DNA from: Vibrio tubiashii ATCC 19109
GTDB taxonomy: Bacteria; Pseudomonadota; Gammaproteobacteria; Enterobacterales; Vibrionaceae
DNA length: 64,000 nt
NCBI RefSeq assembly: GCF_000772105.1
Contig: NZ_CP009354.1
Location: forward strand, 1,240,001 to 1,304,000
Reading direction: 5' to 3'
This document shows positions 49,265 through 59,203 of the stretch, piece after piece; position 1 is the stretch's first letter; every line of letters begins with the position of its first letter. Both the position numbers and the translations under genes were made by a program. The notes below the pieces were generated by a model. It made no database searches. It was not told the origin of the DNA and saw nothing but the letters and a program-made list of their open reading frames with translations.

Positions 49265-50047
49265 CTAATAGCCTATTAGCTGAAACAGCTCTCCTTGCTT
49301 TGCAATAGAGACGGCACGATTTAATGTGCCGTCTTTTTTATATTTGGATAATAGCTTTCTAATGATAGGTGTGACTTGCTTTTGACTCATTCCAGGTTTG
49401 AGTTCCGGCTCGTAGAGCAGTTTCAACAGAACGACATCAAGAGGAGAGAGCAGATCTTCGGGAGTCTCATCATTAAAAATCGAAGGGAAAGCGCTCTCTG
49501 AGTCGTTCGGTAAGCCTAAGACTTGAGTGATCTCCTCAACGATGCAGGCAAGCAATTTACCATGCTCCCTCGCTTGATCGACAGGGATGATGATGGCGGC
49601 GTGAGAAAGCGCGCCATTACGACCGACTTGGTAGCCTGCTTTGCAGATCGCGCCATATACGTTTGCAAGCGCTGGTTTACCTAGCTCTCGTTCGATATCT
49701 TCACGCCATTTAGATTCTTTAGTAAACACCCAGACGATATTCGCTTGTTCACGCGATGCCACTCTTTGAATTCGGTGTCCAGTTATCTGCACTAAGTGAC
49801 GTAAATGTGCATCTGTGAGCTCATCGTGAAGGGCTTTGTCCGGTACTTTGTGCTGAACCCATATCTTTATAGGCTCATTCCATTTGACTAATGGTTTACT
49901 TCCAGACGAGTATTCATTGCGCAGCGCAACATTGATAAAAGCCTTCTCGACAAACTGGGTATCGAGCCAAGTTTGTTGCGTGGTGTATGCCTGAGAGTGG
50001 AATGAAGTGGCAAGCACTATTATTCCAAGCATTGCTTTCCTTAGCAT
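49265..50047 (-). CDS. DUF2927 exported protein
   Basis: 260 residues with a signal peptide (MLRKAMLGIIVLATSFHSQA, then YTTQQTW). The body matches DUF2927, including IFNDETPEDLLSPLDVVLLK and EITQVLGLPND, and the fold resembles zincin-like proteins, although the metal HExxH motif is not intact here (VEEITQ). It starts 8 nt after sapF, so it is likely read with the sap operon. Function unknown. Confidence 0.75.
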   Translation of the reverse strand: MLRKAMLGIIVLATSFHSQAYTTQQTWLDTQFVEKAFINVALRNEYSSGSKPLVKWNEPIKIWVQHKVPDKALHDELTDAHLRHLVQITGHRIQRVASREQANIVWVFTKESKWREDIERELGKPALANVYGAICKAGYQVGRNGALSHAAIIIPVDQAREHGKLLACIVEEITQVLGLPNDSESAFPSIFNDETPEDLLSPLDVVLLKLLYEPELKPGMSQKQVTPIIRKLLSKYKKDGTLNRAVSIAKQGELFQLIGY

Positions 50048-50055
50048 GAGTAGTC

Positions 50056-50841
50056 CTATTTAAAGCAGGTCGCCTTATTGAAATGACTTTCTACTAATCT
50101 TTGTGTCACAGGGTGTGTTGGGCAACTAAGCACTTCATGGGTTTCACCGCTCTCGACGAGTTCCCCTTCATGCATCACCATCACTTTATCGGTAATGTGT
50201 TTTACAATGCCGATATGCTGTGACACATAAATAAACGAAACCCCCATCTCTTCTTGAAGCTCAAGAAACAAGTTGATGATTTGCGAACGCATGGCCATAT
50301 CCAATCCATTCAAAGCTTCATCAGCAACGATTACTGATGGCTGAAGGATGAGTGCACGGGCCAAACAAACACGCTGTTTTTGGCCTGTGGCGAGCATCTG
50401 AGGGTAGAAATAAGCGTGCTCTGGTAGCAACCCCACTCTGAGAAGCGTCTCTTTGACGCGCTTTATGCGCGCCTCTGGCGGCATATTGGTGTTACGTTTT
50501 AGAGGCCCTTCTAAGATACGTCCAATCTGAATTCGAGGATTCAAAGAGGTATTTGGATCTTGGAAAATCATGCGAATCAGCTTACAGCGAGTGGAGTAGT
50601 CTTTATGCTCCAAAAGCTCACCATTAACGCGAATTTCGCCCGAAGTCGGTTCTACTACCCCCGCTAACATGCGTGCTAATGTCGATTTACCTGAGCCGTT
50701 TTGACCGATAAAGCCAATGGTTTGTCCGGCTTCAAGGCTAAAGCTAAGCGGTTTTACGGCTTCTTGAACCTTCTTGCGAAACAGGCTTGAGCGAGTCACA
50801 AAAGTCTTTGATAGTTGGTTAACTTCTAATAGAGCACTCAT
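50056..50841 (-). CDS. sapF: Peptide ABC transporter ATP-binding protein SapF
   Basis: 261 residues. ABC ATPase: Walker [10 protein letters not shown] (about 44-52), signature [15 protein letters not shown] (a SapF-type variant of LSGGQ) and Walker [13 protein letters not shown]. Partner of SapD on the cytosolic side of the SapABCDF importer for antimicrobial and other peptides. Overlaps sapD by four bases. Confidence 0.9.
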   Translation of the reverse strand: MSALLEVNQLSKTFVTRSSLFRKKVQEAVKPLSFSLEAGQTIGFIGQNGSGKSTLARMLAGVVEPTSGEIRVNGELLEHKDYSTRCKLIRMIFQDPNTSLNPRIQIGRILEGPLKRNTNMPPEARIKRVKETLLRVGLLPEHAYFYPQMLATGQKQRVCLARALILQPSVIVADEALNGLDMAMRSQIINLFLELQEEMGVSFIYVSQHIGIVKHITDKVMVMHEGELVESGETHEVLSCPTHPVTQRLVESHFNKATCFK

Positions 50842-51836
50842 GCTTTTTTCTTATCCATGTTCAGTGGGAAGTGACATGCAAATTTGTGGTTTTTAATTCG
50901 ACGTGTCATCGGTATTTCAACACACTGGCGCTGCGCATATGGGCAGCGAGGACCAAGTCGGCAGCCAATCGGTAAATGCTGTAGCGGTGGAATGGAACCC
51001 GGTAGGGATTGCAGCTTCTCTTTATGCGGAATCCAATCGTTGAAGTCGGGCATGGCTTTAAGCAGCGCCGCGGTATATGGGTGTTTAGGTTTGTCTAAGA
51101 TCTTAGAAGTATCAGCAGACTCAACCGACTGACCACAATACATAACCGTAATGCGGGTTGCCCACTGAGTAATGGTTGTCAGGTCATGGCCAATTAGCAT
51201 GATCGAAGTATTGTGTAGCTGATTCATTCGACTCAATAAGCGCAAGATCTGTGATTGGGTAATTGGGTCTAAATCGTTGGTTGGCTCATCTGCGATCAAT
51301 AGCTTTGGTTTGGCAGCGATCGCCATCGCGATCATGATCTTCTGACATTCACCGTCTGTCAGCTCGTATGGGAAGCTATCCATAATCTGCTGGTGGTCTT
51401 TAATACCGACTTTATGCAGCAGAGCGATGGCTTGCTTCTTGCGCCACTTAAAGCGTTCCCACCATTTACCTTCAAAAGAGCGTGAGGGAATCGCTTCAAT
51501 AAGCTGCTTGCCTACTTCTTCTGAAGGATCTAAACAGGTTGATGGCTCTTGGAAGATCATCGCAATGTCGCGGGCGATAACGCGTCGACGCTCTTTAGGA
51601 GTCAGCTGCAGTAAATCGACATTTCCGAGCCTCATTCGGTCTGCGGTCACTTTCCAGTTGTCTTTACATACACCAACGATGGCTTTAGCGACCAGACTTT
51701 TCCCTGAGCCTGATTCACCCACTAAACCGCGAATTTCACCTTCGTTCATGGTCAGGCTCATTCGGTCAACGGCTTTCATCATCCCTTGAGGCGTCTCAAT
51801 CTCGATAGTGAGATGTCGAATATCTAATAACGGCAT
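50838..51836 (-). CDS. sapD: Peptide ABC transporter ATP-binding protein SapD
   Basis: 332 residues. Walker [13 protein letters not shown] (about 40-51), variant signature [14 protein letters not shown] (typical of SapD), Walker [13 protein letters not shown], and a C-terminal oligopeptide-transport extension with the cysteine-rich [15 protein letters not shown]. Besides peptide uptake, SapD is linked to Trk potassium uptake in E. coli. Overlaps sapC by one base. Confidence 0.9.
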   Translation of the reverse strand: MPLLDIRHLTIEIETPQGMMKAVDRMSLTMNEGEIRGLVGESGSGKSLVAKAIVGVCKDNWKVTADRMRLGNVDLLQLTPKERRRVIARDIAMIFQEPSTCLDPSEEVGKQLIEAIPSRSFEGKWWERFKWRKKQAIALLHKVGIKDHQQIMDSFPYELTDGECQKIMIAMAIAAKPKLLIADEPTNDLDPITQSQILRLLSRMNQLHNTSIMLIGHDLTTITQWATRITVMYCGQSVESADTSKILDKPKHPYTAALLKAMPDFNDWIPHKEKLQSLPGSIPPLQHLPIGCRLGPRCPYAQRQCVEIPMTRRIKNHKFACHFPLNMDKKKA

Positions 51837-52723
51837 TATTCGATCCCCGCATTAAGCGCTTGGCGGATACCCTCACCAACAAGGTTGATGACAATAACAG
51901 TAAACATTATTGCGAGTCCGGGGAGGGTAACGGTCCAAGGCGCAAGGTAGATGAGTTCAACGGAATCACCGAGTATTGCTCCCCACTCGGTACTAGGTGC
52001 TTGTGCGCCTAATCCAAGGAAACCCAAAGCGGTGATATCCAAAATAGCGATAGACCATGCCAAAGTGATTTCGGTGGCAATGACGACAAGAATGTTGGGC
52101 AATATCGAATTCCAAAGTAGATAGAATTGGTTTGCCCCATCAAGACGTGCAGCCATGATGTAATCTTTTTCCACTTCGGTATGCACTGCGATATAAACCG
52201 AGCGGACAAATCTTGGAATCAAGGCTAAACAGATAGCCAGCAAAATATTGAACTCGCCAAAGCCTAGGAAAGCGACAAAAATAATCGCGAGCAGCAGCGA
52301 TGGAATGGACATGACGGTATCAAGTAAGTGGTTTAAGACACTTGATAGTAAGCCTTTGGTCATTCCCGCCAATACGCCGATGATACATCCAATCACTGTA
52401 GCGATAACAGTTATCAGAAAAGCAGCTCCAAAGGTAAGTCGCGAGCCTTCAATTAAGCGTGAAAGAATATCTCTGCCGAGATCATCGGTTCCAAGGAAGT
52501 ACTCAACTGTACCAGTTGGATTCCAAGATGGAGGCACGAGTAACTCACCACTTTGTGCTTGAGGGTCATGAGGCGTAATCCAAGGTGAAACAAGTGTAAT
52601 TAGGCATAGCAGTAGTAAACACCACAGGCCAAACATAGCAAGATTGTTTGCACGGAAACTACGCCAGAAACGTTCAAACTGGGTAGGGATACGCTCTTCT
52701 TGGTAGACATTATCGGTTAGCAT
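51836..52723 (-). CDS. sapC: Peptide ABC transporter permease SapC
   Basis: 295 residues with an N-terminal OppC-type segment and a BPD_transp_1 domain of five or six membrane helices. The EAA-like loop is at [22 protein letters not shown]. It pairs with SapB in the inner membrane. Overlaps sapB by 14 nt. Confidence 0.9.
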   Translation of the reverse strand: MLTDNVYQEERIPTQFERFWRSFRANNLAMFGLWCLLLLCLITLVSPWITPHDPQAQSGELLVPPSWNPTGTVEYFLGTDDLGRDILSRLIEGSRLTFGAAFLITVIATVIGCIIGVLAGMTKGLLSSVLNHLLDTVMSIPSLLLAIIFVAFLGFGEFNILLAICLALIPRFVRSVYIAVHTEVEKDYIMAARLDGANQFYLLWNSILPNILVVIATEITLAWSIAILDITALGFLGLGAQAPSTEWGAILGDSVELIYLAPWTVTLPGLAIMFTVIVINLVGEGIRQALNAGIE

Positions 52724-53672
52724 ACCACTCCTTCCTTACCAATGGATTGACCATAGCACCAATCAGATCAGACAAGATGTTAGCGGTTAGGACAAACGTC
52801 GCCACGACGATGACCCCAGCTTGTATGGCAACGTAATCTTGATTTGAGAGGGCATCAAGTAACCATCGACCAATGCCCGGCCAGTTAAAGATAGATTCAG
52901 TAATAATGGCTAGGGTTAGCATGCTAGAAAGCTGCACACCGATTTTTGGAATAATCGGTGGGATAGCGTTGCGTAACACGTGCTGGGTCACGATTTCGTG
53001 CGTAGACAAACCTTTAATACGCGCAGCGCGAATATAGTTTTGCCCCATCACTTCAGCAACGGAAGCTCGCATCAAACCTATGACCTGAGTGGTTGGCGCA
53101 AGGGCCAGCACAAGGCAAGGCAGGATGAGGTGTTCCAAAACACTTTGCAGCGCATGAGCACGATATTCACCACTTGCAAAGAAGGCATCAATAATCGCAA
53201 ATCCTGTTACGTGGTCAATTTGATAGAGTAAATCGTAGCGACCAGCGACAGGGAATACCTGAAAGTGCAGAGAAAATACCATGATCATCAAAAGCGCGAC
53301 CCAAAACAGCGGTGCAGAATAGCCAGACATGGAAGTAAACGAAATCACAGTATCGATCCACTTTCCTTGCTTCATTCCCGCTAATGTTCCCACAGGAATA
53401 CCAACAAGCAGCGAAATTACAAAGGCGATAAAACACAGCTCTAGCGTCGCGGGAAAGACAATGCTGAGCTCGTCAATGATCGGTGTTCCTGACTTGGTCA
53501 CGCCGAGGTTAAGCTGCATTAGCTCACCAACGTAGAGCATCCAGCCGCTCCAGAAATCATGGATAGCCCACGGAGAGTTAGGTTCTAGCCTTAAAATACT
53601 GAAACCCACCATAGTGAGCATCAGTAAGGTGATAATAAACAGGTTAAAGCGTCGAACAGAATACAACAGCAT
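52710..53672 (-). CDS. sapB: Peptide ABC transporter permease SapB
   Basis: 320 residues with six membrane segments. The EAA loop is AARIKGLSTHEIVTQHVLRNAIPP (about 230-253), as in DppB/OppB permeases. It starts at ATG 53672, overlapping the stop of sapA by one base. Confidence 0.9.
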   Translation of the reverse strand: MLLYSVRRFNLFIITLLMLTMVGFSILRLEPNSPWAIHDFWSGWMLYVGELMQLNLGVTKSGTPIIDELSIVFPATLELCFIAFVISLLVGIPVGTLAGMKQGKWIDTVISFTSMSGYSAPLFWVALLMIMVFSLHFQVFPVAGRYDLLYQIDHVTGFAIIDAFFASGEYRAHALQSVLEHLILPCLVLALAPTTQVIGLMRASVAEVMGQNYIRAARIKGLSTHEIVTQHVLRNAIPPIIPKIGVQLSSMLTLAIITESIFNWPGIGRWLLDALSNQDYVAIQAGVIVVATFVLTANILSDLIGAMVNPLVRKEWYANR

Positions 53673-55291
53673 TACTTGAACCTCTCGACAGTATCAAACG
53701 GCTGCGCGTTGAATGGGCTAACCTTAAAGCCTCGAAGTGAGGTGTGATGCGCTTGTAGCTGCATGCCATGATTTAGTGGAATCACAGGAAATTCTTCATT
53801 AAGTATGTTTTGCGCCTGTTTATAAAGGTTCTGTCTATAGCGAGGCTTATCGACTTCAAGTGCAAGGTCGAGCAGAAAATCGAAGTCAGGATTACACCAA
53901 CTTGAAACATTCAGGCCAGCGCGTTTTGATTCACAAGAAAGAAGCGGCCTTAAAAAGTTGTCAGGGTCTCCGGTATTGGCGATCCAACCCGTTAAGTGGA
54001 GATCAATGTTTGTATTGTCATTGAGATTGCTGCGATCGTATCTATCATCTGTCATCAAATTGAGCTTAATCCCGACATCTGCTAGGTTTGCTTGGATTAA
54101 TTCTGCCGTTTTTCTTGGACTAGGGTTGTAGGCACGTGGCTCCAATGGGACCGACATTGTCAGCTCTAATCCTTTGCTATAACCCGCTTCACGTAACAGT
54201 GCGATAGCGTAGTTGCGATCATAGCGAATTTGTACCGAATCTTTTTGATAGGCCCACGAAGAAGGCGGTAAAACGGAATACGCCTGACTGCCTGTGCCGT
54301 AGTAGACCGAATCCAAAATGTTCTGACGGTTGATGGCATAGTTAAGCGCTTTACGCACGCGAGCATCATTCAAAGCAGGGTGAGAAGTGTTCACGGCAAC
54401 GAAAGAGATGTTCATTGCGGGTTTTGCGGTTAACTCAACATCTGATGTTTGCTCGATAATTGGCAACTGACTAGAGAGCGGCGCGTTGAGCACGTCACAT
54501 TCACTGCGAAGCAGTTTTGCCAAAGTACCTGTACCACGTTGAGATATGTCGAATACGACCTGTTCCATCTTTGGTCTGTCTTGCCAATAGCGATTATTAC
54601 GTTTAAGACGGATGAGATCGTTGACTTGATACTCGGCTAGGTAGAATGGACCCGTACCAACAGGATGGCTATCGAGCATACTTTTCTCGTCGCTAAGTTC
54701 AAGTTGCCCTGCATACTCTTTAGAGTGGATAACCGCATGGCTGGTCGCAATGTTCGACAGAAAGCTATTGTCAGGTCGGTTAAGAGTAAATATCACTTTG
54801 TGTTGGGATAGTGCTGATACGTCAACAACGAGGTTTTGAAAATCAATACCACTGAACCAAGGGTAAAGACCGCTTCCGACATAGTGAAAAGGGTTGGTAG
54901 TATCAATAATGCGTCTAAAACTAAAGACCACATCTTCCGCGTTCATCGATCTGGAAGGTGTAAACCAAGCGGTTGTTTGGAACTGGACACCTTTACGCAA
55001 CGTAAAGATGTATTCCGTACCTTCTTTATTTACTGACCATTTAGTCGCAAGGCTTGGCACTGGCTGATAGGTTTGGCTATCGAGGGTCAGCAAGGTATTA
55101 AACAGCTGAGGGCTGAGTGTTTCGGTTGTAATGCCACTATCGACCAATTGAGGGTTAAAAGTCGAAGGACCACCTTGACCACAATAGACAAAACCCTTCT
55201 GACGAATTTTGTCATGGTCAATTTCTTCACCACAACCGGCTAATAGGCTGAGGCTGAACAAACCTAATGTAAACTGAATGAATGCTTTCAT
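53672..55291 (-). CDS. sapA: Peptide-binding lipoprotein SapA
   Basis: 539 residues, an SBP_bac_5 peptide-binding protein. The signal peptide ends in a lipobox LLAGC (MKAFIQFTLGLFSLSLLAGCGEEID), so it is probably lipid-anchored, unlike the soluble E. coli SapA. The family feature NAEDVVFSFRRIIDTTNPFHYV is visible. ATG 55291 is chosen over a TTG at 55315; neither has a strong ribosome site. First gene of sapABCDF and downstream of pspF on the same strand. Confidence 0.85.
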   Translation of the reverse strand: MKAFIQFTLGLFSLSLLAGCGEEIDHDKIRQKGFVYCGQGGPSTFNPQLVDSGITTETLSPQLFNTLLTLDSQTYQPVPSLATKWSVNKEGTEYIFTLRKGVQFQTTAWFTPSRSMNAEDVVFSFRRIIDTTNPFHYVGSGLYPWFSGIDFQNLVVDVSALSQHKVIFTLNRPDNSFLSNIATSHAVIHSKEYAGQLELSDEKSMLDSHPVGTGPFYLAEYQVNDLIRLKRNNRYWQDRPKMEQVVFDISQRGTGTLAKLLRSECDVLNAPLSSQLPIIEQTSDVELTAKPAMNISFVAVNTSHPALNDARVRKALNYAINRQNILDSVYYGTGSQAYSVLPPSSWAYQKDSVQIRYDRNYAIALLREAGYSKGLELTMSVPLEPRAYNPSPRKTAELIQANLADVGIKLNLMTDDRYDRSNLNDNTNIDLHLTGWIANTGDPDNFLRPLLSCESKRAGLNVSSWCNPDFDFLLDLALEVDKPRYRQNLYKQAQNILNEEFPVIPLNHGMQLQAHHTSLRGFKVSPFNAQPFDTVERFK

Positions 55292-55407
55292 AGAAAGAAC
55301 AAGTGTCTGGGACAAAGCACAATGGAACTCACCATTATGCCTTAAGATCCTAATAATTTACCACTAATTACCCGTTGTAACCAAAGCAAAACCACAAAAT
55401 TGGTGGG

Positions 55408-56400
55408 TTAACTGAGATTGGTCAGGTCATACTTACGAACCATGCCTCGCAATTGGTGATAACTTAACCCAAGTAGTTCAGCCGCCTTCCTCTGATTAAA
55501 CTGGCTTTGCTTTAATGCTTCGGTAAGTATGAGTTGGTCCTGTTGTTCTTGCCACTGTTTATAGTCAATTGGGAATTGAAACTCAGGCGTTTCAAGGCCT
55601 GCTGTTGTTTCTTCCTCTGGGCGTATGCTTTGCCAAGACGATTGGAAAGGGTCAAAGACGAGTTGTTCAATGGGGTCTTCTTGCATGCCGTGTTGGTAAA
55701 CCGCTCTTTCAATCACGTTTTTCAACTCGCGCACATTTCCTGGCCAATGATAGCTAAGCAAACTTTGTTCTGCTGGAGTCGAAAAGCCGACAAAGTACTC
55801 GAAGCCGAGCTCACGGCACATCTTTATTGCGTAGTATTCGGCCAGTAATAGGATATCTTCTTGGCGTTCGCGAAGAGGCGGTAAATGGATAACATCAAAT
55901 GCCAGCCTGTCGAGTAAATCTGCACGAAAAGCGCCTTCACTCGCCATTTGAGGCAAATCTGCATTGGTGGCACAGACTAGACGCACATTGGCATTCAAGA
56001 GCTGATGGCCACCAACACGCTCATATTGACCGTATTCAATCACTCGGAGAAGTTTTTCTTGCACAAGTAATGGTGCCGTGGCCAACTCATCTAAAAATAG
56101 GGTGCCATTTTCAGCGCGCTCAAATCGCCCCTTATGACGCCCCTTAGAGCCGGTGAATGAGCCTTGTTCATGACCAAAAAGCTCTGAATCAATCAAGCCT
56201 TCGCTGAGGGTAGAGCAGTTGAGTGAAATTAACGGCTGATCCCAACGTTTAGATAAGTAGTGAAGTCGCTGAGCAATCAATTCTTTACCAGTTCCTCGTT
56301 CGCCAATGATCAATATTGGTCGCTCAATAGCGGCTAACTTAGATACCTTGTCTAATACAGAAAGAAAGGCAGGGGATTCGCCAATAAGATTTTGCTGCAT
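55408..56400 (-). CDS. pspF: Psp operon activator PspF
   Basis: 330 residues. A sigma-54 enhancer-binding protein without a receiver domain: AAA+ Walker A GERGTGKELIAQRL (about 33-46), the sigma-54 contact loop GSFTGSKGRHKGRFE (GAFTGA-type, first Ala replaced by Ser), Walker B LFLDEL, and a C-terminal Fis-type HTH (QRKAAELLGLSYHQLRGMV). PspA holds it inactive until membrane stress. Divergent from pspA. Confidence 0.95.
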   Translation of the reverse strand: MQQNLIGESPAFLSVLDKVSKLAAIERPILIIGERGTGKELIAQRLHYLSKRWDQPLISLNCSTLSEGLIDSELFGHEQGSFTGSKGRHKGRFERAENGTLFLDELATAPLLVQEKLLRVIEYGQYERVGGHQLLNANVRLVCATNADLPQMASEGAFRADLLDRLAFDVIHLPPLRERQEDILLLAEYYAIKMCRELGFEYFVGFSTPAEQSLLSYHWPGNVRELKNVIERAVYQHGMQEDPIEQLVFDPFQSSWQSIRPEEETTAGLETPEFQFPIDYKQWQEQQDQLILTEALKQSQFNQRKAAELLGLSYHQLRGMVRKYDLTNLS

Positions 56401-56507
56401 GATTGCTCCGTGGTGAAATTTACCAACTGTAGGTTAAATTCAACACAGGTTAAAAAGGATTGCAATGAATTATTTCGTAACTATCTGATTTTTATGGGTT
56501 GAAAAGT

Positions 56508-56523
56508 TGGCACGCAACTTGGA
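56508..56523 (+). promoter_or_regulatory. Sigma-54 promoter of pspABC
   Basis: TGGCACGCAACTTGGA carries the -24 TGGCACG and a near-consensus -12 (TTGGA for TTGCA) with N4 between. Two direct repeats AGGTTAAA (56431 and 56447) upstream are candidates for PspF binding. Confidence 0.8.
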
Positions 56524-56614
56524 ATACTAAGAGTCAGTTACCGAAGTAAAACAAATACAGATTTGATGGTGATGCTTAGCATGACCTGATTGCAACAAAA
56601 CAAGGAGCCTAGCT

Positions 56615-57283
56615 ATGGGTATTTTCTCTCGATTCGCAGACATCGTTAATTCAAACATCAGTGCTCTATTGGATAAAGCAGAAGATCCTGAAAAAATGAT
56701 CCGCTTAATCATTCAGGAAATGGAAGATACGTTAGTTGAAGTAAGAACTAACTCGGCAAAAGCGATTGCTGATAAAAAAGAGTTGGCACGCAAAGTTGAG
56801 TCAATGGAAGCGGCCATTGATGAGTGGCAGCAAAAAGCGACCTTAGCGTTAACTAAGCAGCGCGAAGATCTTGCAAGATCGGCATTGATTGAAAAGCAAA
56901 AACTGCAAGATATGCTGAAAGGTCTACACACTGAGCAAACCTTAGTTGAAGAAACAATCGACAAGTTGACGGGTGAAATCAGCAAGCTAGAAATCAAAAT
57001 TACCGAGACTCGCGCTAAGCAACAGGCTTTAGCGATTCGCAGTCAAACAGCCTCTAACCGCCGAGATGTTCAAAAACATCTGCATACTGCGCGTACTAGC
57101 GAAGCCATGGCTAAGTTTGAGCAATACTCGCGCAAGATTGATGAGATGGAAGCTGAAGCCGATTTGTATGCAAAAACGGGCAACGCTAAATCTTTAGATC
57201 AAGAGTTTGCGGAGCTGCAAGCTCAAGATGAAATTGAAAAAGAGTTAGAAAAGCTTAAAAAGCAAATGGAAGATAAAAAGTAA
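56615..57283 (+). CDS. pspA: Phage shock protein A
   Basis: 222 residues, a PspA/Vipp1-type (IM30, ESCRT-III-like) all-helical protein. The amphipathic membrane helix is at the start (MGIFSRFADIVNSNISALLD), followed by EDPEKMIRLIIQEMEDTLVEV and long coiled coils. It represses PspF and coats stressed inner membrane. Strong AAGGAG site. A hairpin (57311-57348) follows before pspB and may lower expression of pspBC relative to pspA. Confidence 0.95.
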   Translation: MGIFSRFADIVNSNISALLDKAEDPEKMIRLIIQEMEDTLVEVRTNSAKAIADKKELARKVESMEAAIDEWQQKATLALTKQREDLARSALIEKQKLQDMLKGLHTEQTLVEETIDKLTGEISKLEIKITETRAKQQALAIRSQTASNRRDVQKHLHTARTSEAMAKFEQYSRKIDEMEAEADLYAKTGNAKSLDQEFAELQAQDEIEKELEKLKKQMEDKK

Positions 57284-57310
57284 TTCCAGTTTTATTTTGT
57301 TAAATTATTT

Positions 57311-57348
57311 AGGTAGATAACGTTAGTGCAGAGCGCCGTTCATCTACC
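57311..57348 (+). terminator. Hairpin between pspA and pspB (partial terminator)
   Basis: AGGTAGAT and ATCTACCT enclose an inner AACG/CGTT pair. It is followed by only TTTGATT, so read-through to pspB is likely, with some attenuation. Confidence 0.55.
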
Positions 57349-57367
57349 TTTGATTAAGGAGTTATTT

Positions 57368-57601
57368 ATGTCGTCATTTTTCATTGCTGGTCCACTGATC
57401 GTATTTCTGATTTTCGTTGCTCCTCTATGGCTGTTTTTACACTACCGAAGTAAGAAGAATGCAAGCACAGGATTATCTCAAGAAGATTTACAGCGACTAG
57501 AGTCTTTATCCGAGAAGGCTGCCAGTATGCAGAGCCGAGTCGATACGTTGGAGCGTATTTTAGATGCAGAATCACCGAGCTGGAGGCGCCGCTATGAATA
57601 A
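57368..57601 (+). CDS. pspB: Phage shock protein B
   Basis: 77 residues. One N-terminal membrane helix (FFIAGPLIVFLIFVAPLWLFLHY), then a coiled-coil cytoplasmic helix, as in E. coli PspB, which with PspC passes stress signals to PspA. I chose ATG 57368 after TAAGGAG; the longer ORF would include the intergenic hairpin. The end overlaps pspC by 8 nt. Confidence 0.93.
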   Translation: MSSFFIAGPLIVFLIFVAPLWLFLHYRSKKNASTGLSQEDLQRLESLSEKAASMQSRVDTLERILDAESPSWRRRYE

Positions 57602-57983
57602 GCGTGAGTTATACCGCGATACTGTAAATGGCAAGATCACTGGCGTATGTGCAGGTTTGGCGAACTACTTTGCGTTGGAAGTGTGGTTAGTACGCATCTT
57701 GGTGATTTCAGCCGCTCTACTGGGCGGTAGTTTCTTGGTTATTCTCGCCTATATCGCGATGACGTTGATGATCGAAAAGCAGCCACCTAACTATGTAGAA
57801 GCGATCAAAACCGAGCAAGAGCACAAGCTTAAAAACAAGCCTTGGCAGCAAGGTCAAACCCCTGAAATGTTACTCAACACGATTGAGAAAGACTTCCATA
57901 ACTTAGAAATCCAAATTCGCGATATTGAGGCTTACGTCACTTCAGATGCGTTTAAAGTCGATAAAGAGTTTAAAACGCTATAA
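57594..57983 (+). CDS. pspC: Phage shock protein C
   Basis: 129 residues. The PspC domain occupies about 1-65 (LYRDTVNGKITGVCAGLANYF, then a membrane segment AALLGGSFLVILAYIAMTLM), and a helical C-terminal part follows. ATG 57594 after TGGAGG overlaps pspB by 8 nt. No pspD is present. Confidence 0.92.
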   Translation: MNKRELYRDTVNGKITGVCAGLANYFALEVWLVRILVISAALLGGSFLVILAYIAMTLMIEKQPPNYVEAIKTEQEHKLKNKPWQQGQTPEMLLNTIEKDFHNLEIQIRDIEAYVTSDAFKVDKEFKTL

Positions 57984-58074
57984 CGACCTAGTTGAGTTAG
58001 CCAAATTGAGCCTTCAGGTGCATCCGACACAGTGAAGGCTTAAAAGTGCGACGATTCGCTCATTCATTAGGCAA

Positions 58075-58092
58075 ATTATTAATTTTAATAAT
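58075..58092. promoter_or_regulatory. Inverted repeat before the RND operon
   Basis: ATTATTA and TAATAAT are a perfect 7-bp inverted repeat around ATTT, about 80 nt before the first adaptor gene. A possible operator for a TetR-type or similar regulator. Confidence 0.35.
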
Positions 58093-58170
58093 ATTTCCTG
58101 CCTATTCTATGGAAGAGACGGTATCATTCATCTATCTTTGTAACTAATCGCTGCAAACGGATGATTGATT

Positions 58171-59202
58171 ATGCGCAAATCCATTTTGTTTCTTGCGACA
58201 GCTGCTGTATTGAGTGGTTGTGGCAAGGAACTTCCTCCTGTTCCCGAGCCTGATTCAAGGCCAGCTAAACTATTTACTGTTTCCATCGGTAATGCTCAGT
58301 TTGAGCGTACCTTCCCAGCGACTTCTGAAGCTGGTGATAAAGCCGTTCTTGCCTTTCGTGTTCCCGGTCAACTCCAGTCTATTGATGTAGTTGCGGGGCA
58401 ATCTGTTAATAAAGGCGATGTACTGGCCGCACTTAACCCTGACGAGTACACTCTTTTAGCCAAGCAAGCGGAAGCACAATATCGCCTTACAGATGTACAG
58501 TACCAACGTTATAAGAAACTTCGTAAAGACAAAGTGGTATCAGAGCAAGACTTTGATGAAGCGAAAGCTAAACGAAATTCTGCCAGAGCTACATTGGAAC
58601 AAGCACAAGCCAACTTACGCTACACGCGCTTAGTGGCGCCGTACAACGGCACTATATCTATTGTTCCTGCTGAAGCTCATGAATACATTGCCGCCAAAGA
58701 AGGGGTGATGAACATTCAGACGACCCAATTGATGAAAGTGATTTTCCAACTTCCTGATCATCTTCTTAATCGCTTCGCTAGTGGACTTAATCTGACAGCG
58801 CACATGACCTTTGATGCTTTTCCCGGAACCCAATATGAACTTATGTTCCAAGAGGTTGATACCGAAGCCGATCCAAAAACGGGCTCTTATAAAGTGACCA
58901 TGGTGATGGAAAGACCCGAAGATGTTGGCATTTTGCCGGGTATGGCAGGCTCTATTCATGTCGCGGTCGAGTCAACGGGGGCTACTCGAATTCCTCAGTC
59001 TGCATTGATGGAAGAGAACGGTCAGACTTACGTTTGGCGAGTCGATTCACAGGGCATTGTTGCGAAAGCGTTAGTTGAATTAAATGACAAACAGCAAGTG
59101 CAAAGTGGCTTAAACGAAGGCGATCAGGTCGTTATATCTGGTGTGAATGGCATCGAATCTGGGATTAAGGTTCGAGAGTGGATCAAAGAGCGAGGGCTGT
59201 AA
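58171..59202 (+). CDS. RND efflux adaptor lipoprotein (first)
   Basis: 343 residues with a lipobox VLSGC (Cys about 18). Periplasmic membrane-fusion protein (HlyD/AcrA type): lipoyl half (AFRVPGQLQSIDVVAGQSVNKGDVLAALNPDEY), alpha-helical hairpin, second lipoyl half (LRYTRLVAPYNGTISI), beta-barrel and C-terminal domains. It bridges the RND pump to TolC. ATG 58171 chosen. Followed two bases later by a second adaptor, the arrangement of V. cholerae VexIJK, so it is probably VexI. Confidence 0.85.
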   Translation: MRKSILFLATAAVLSGCGKELPPVPEPDSRPAKLFTVSIGNAQFERTFPATSEAGDKAVLAFRVPGQLQSIDVVAGQSVNKGDVLAALNPDEYTLLAKQAEAQYRLTDVQYQRYKKLRKDKVVSEQDFDEAKAKRNSARATLEQAQANLRYTRLVAPYNGTISIVPAEAHEYIAAKEGVMNIQTTQLMKVIFQLPDHLLNRFASGLNLTAHMTFDAFPGTQYELMFQEVDTEADPKTGSYKVTMVMERPEDVGILPGMAGSIHVAVESTGATRIPQSALMEENGQTYVWRVDSQGIVAKALVELNDKQQVQSGLNEGDQVVISGVNGIESGIKVREWIKERGL

Positions 59203-59203
59203 G

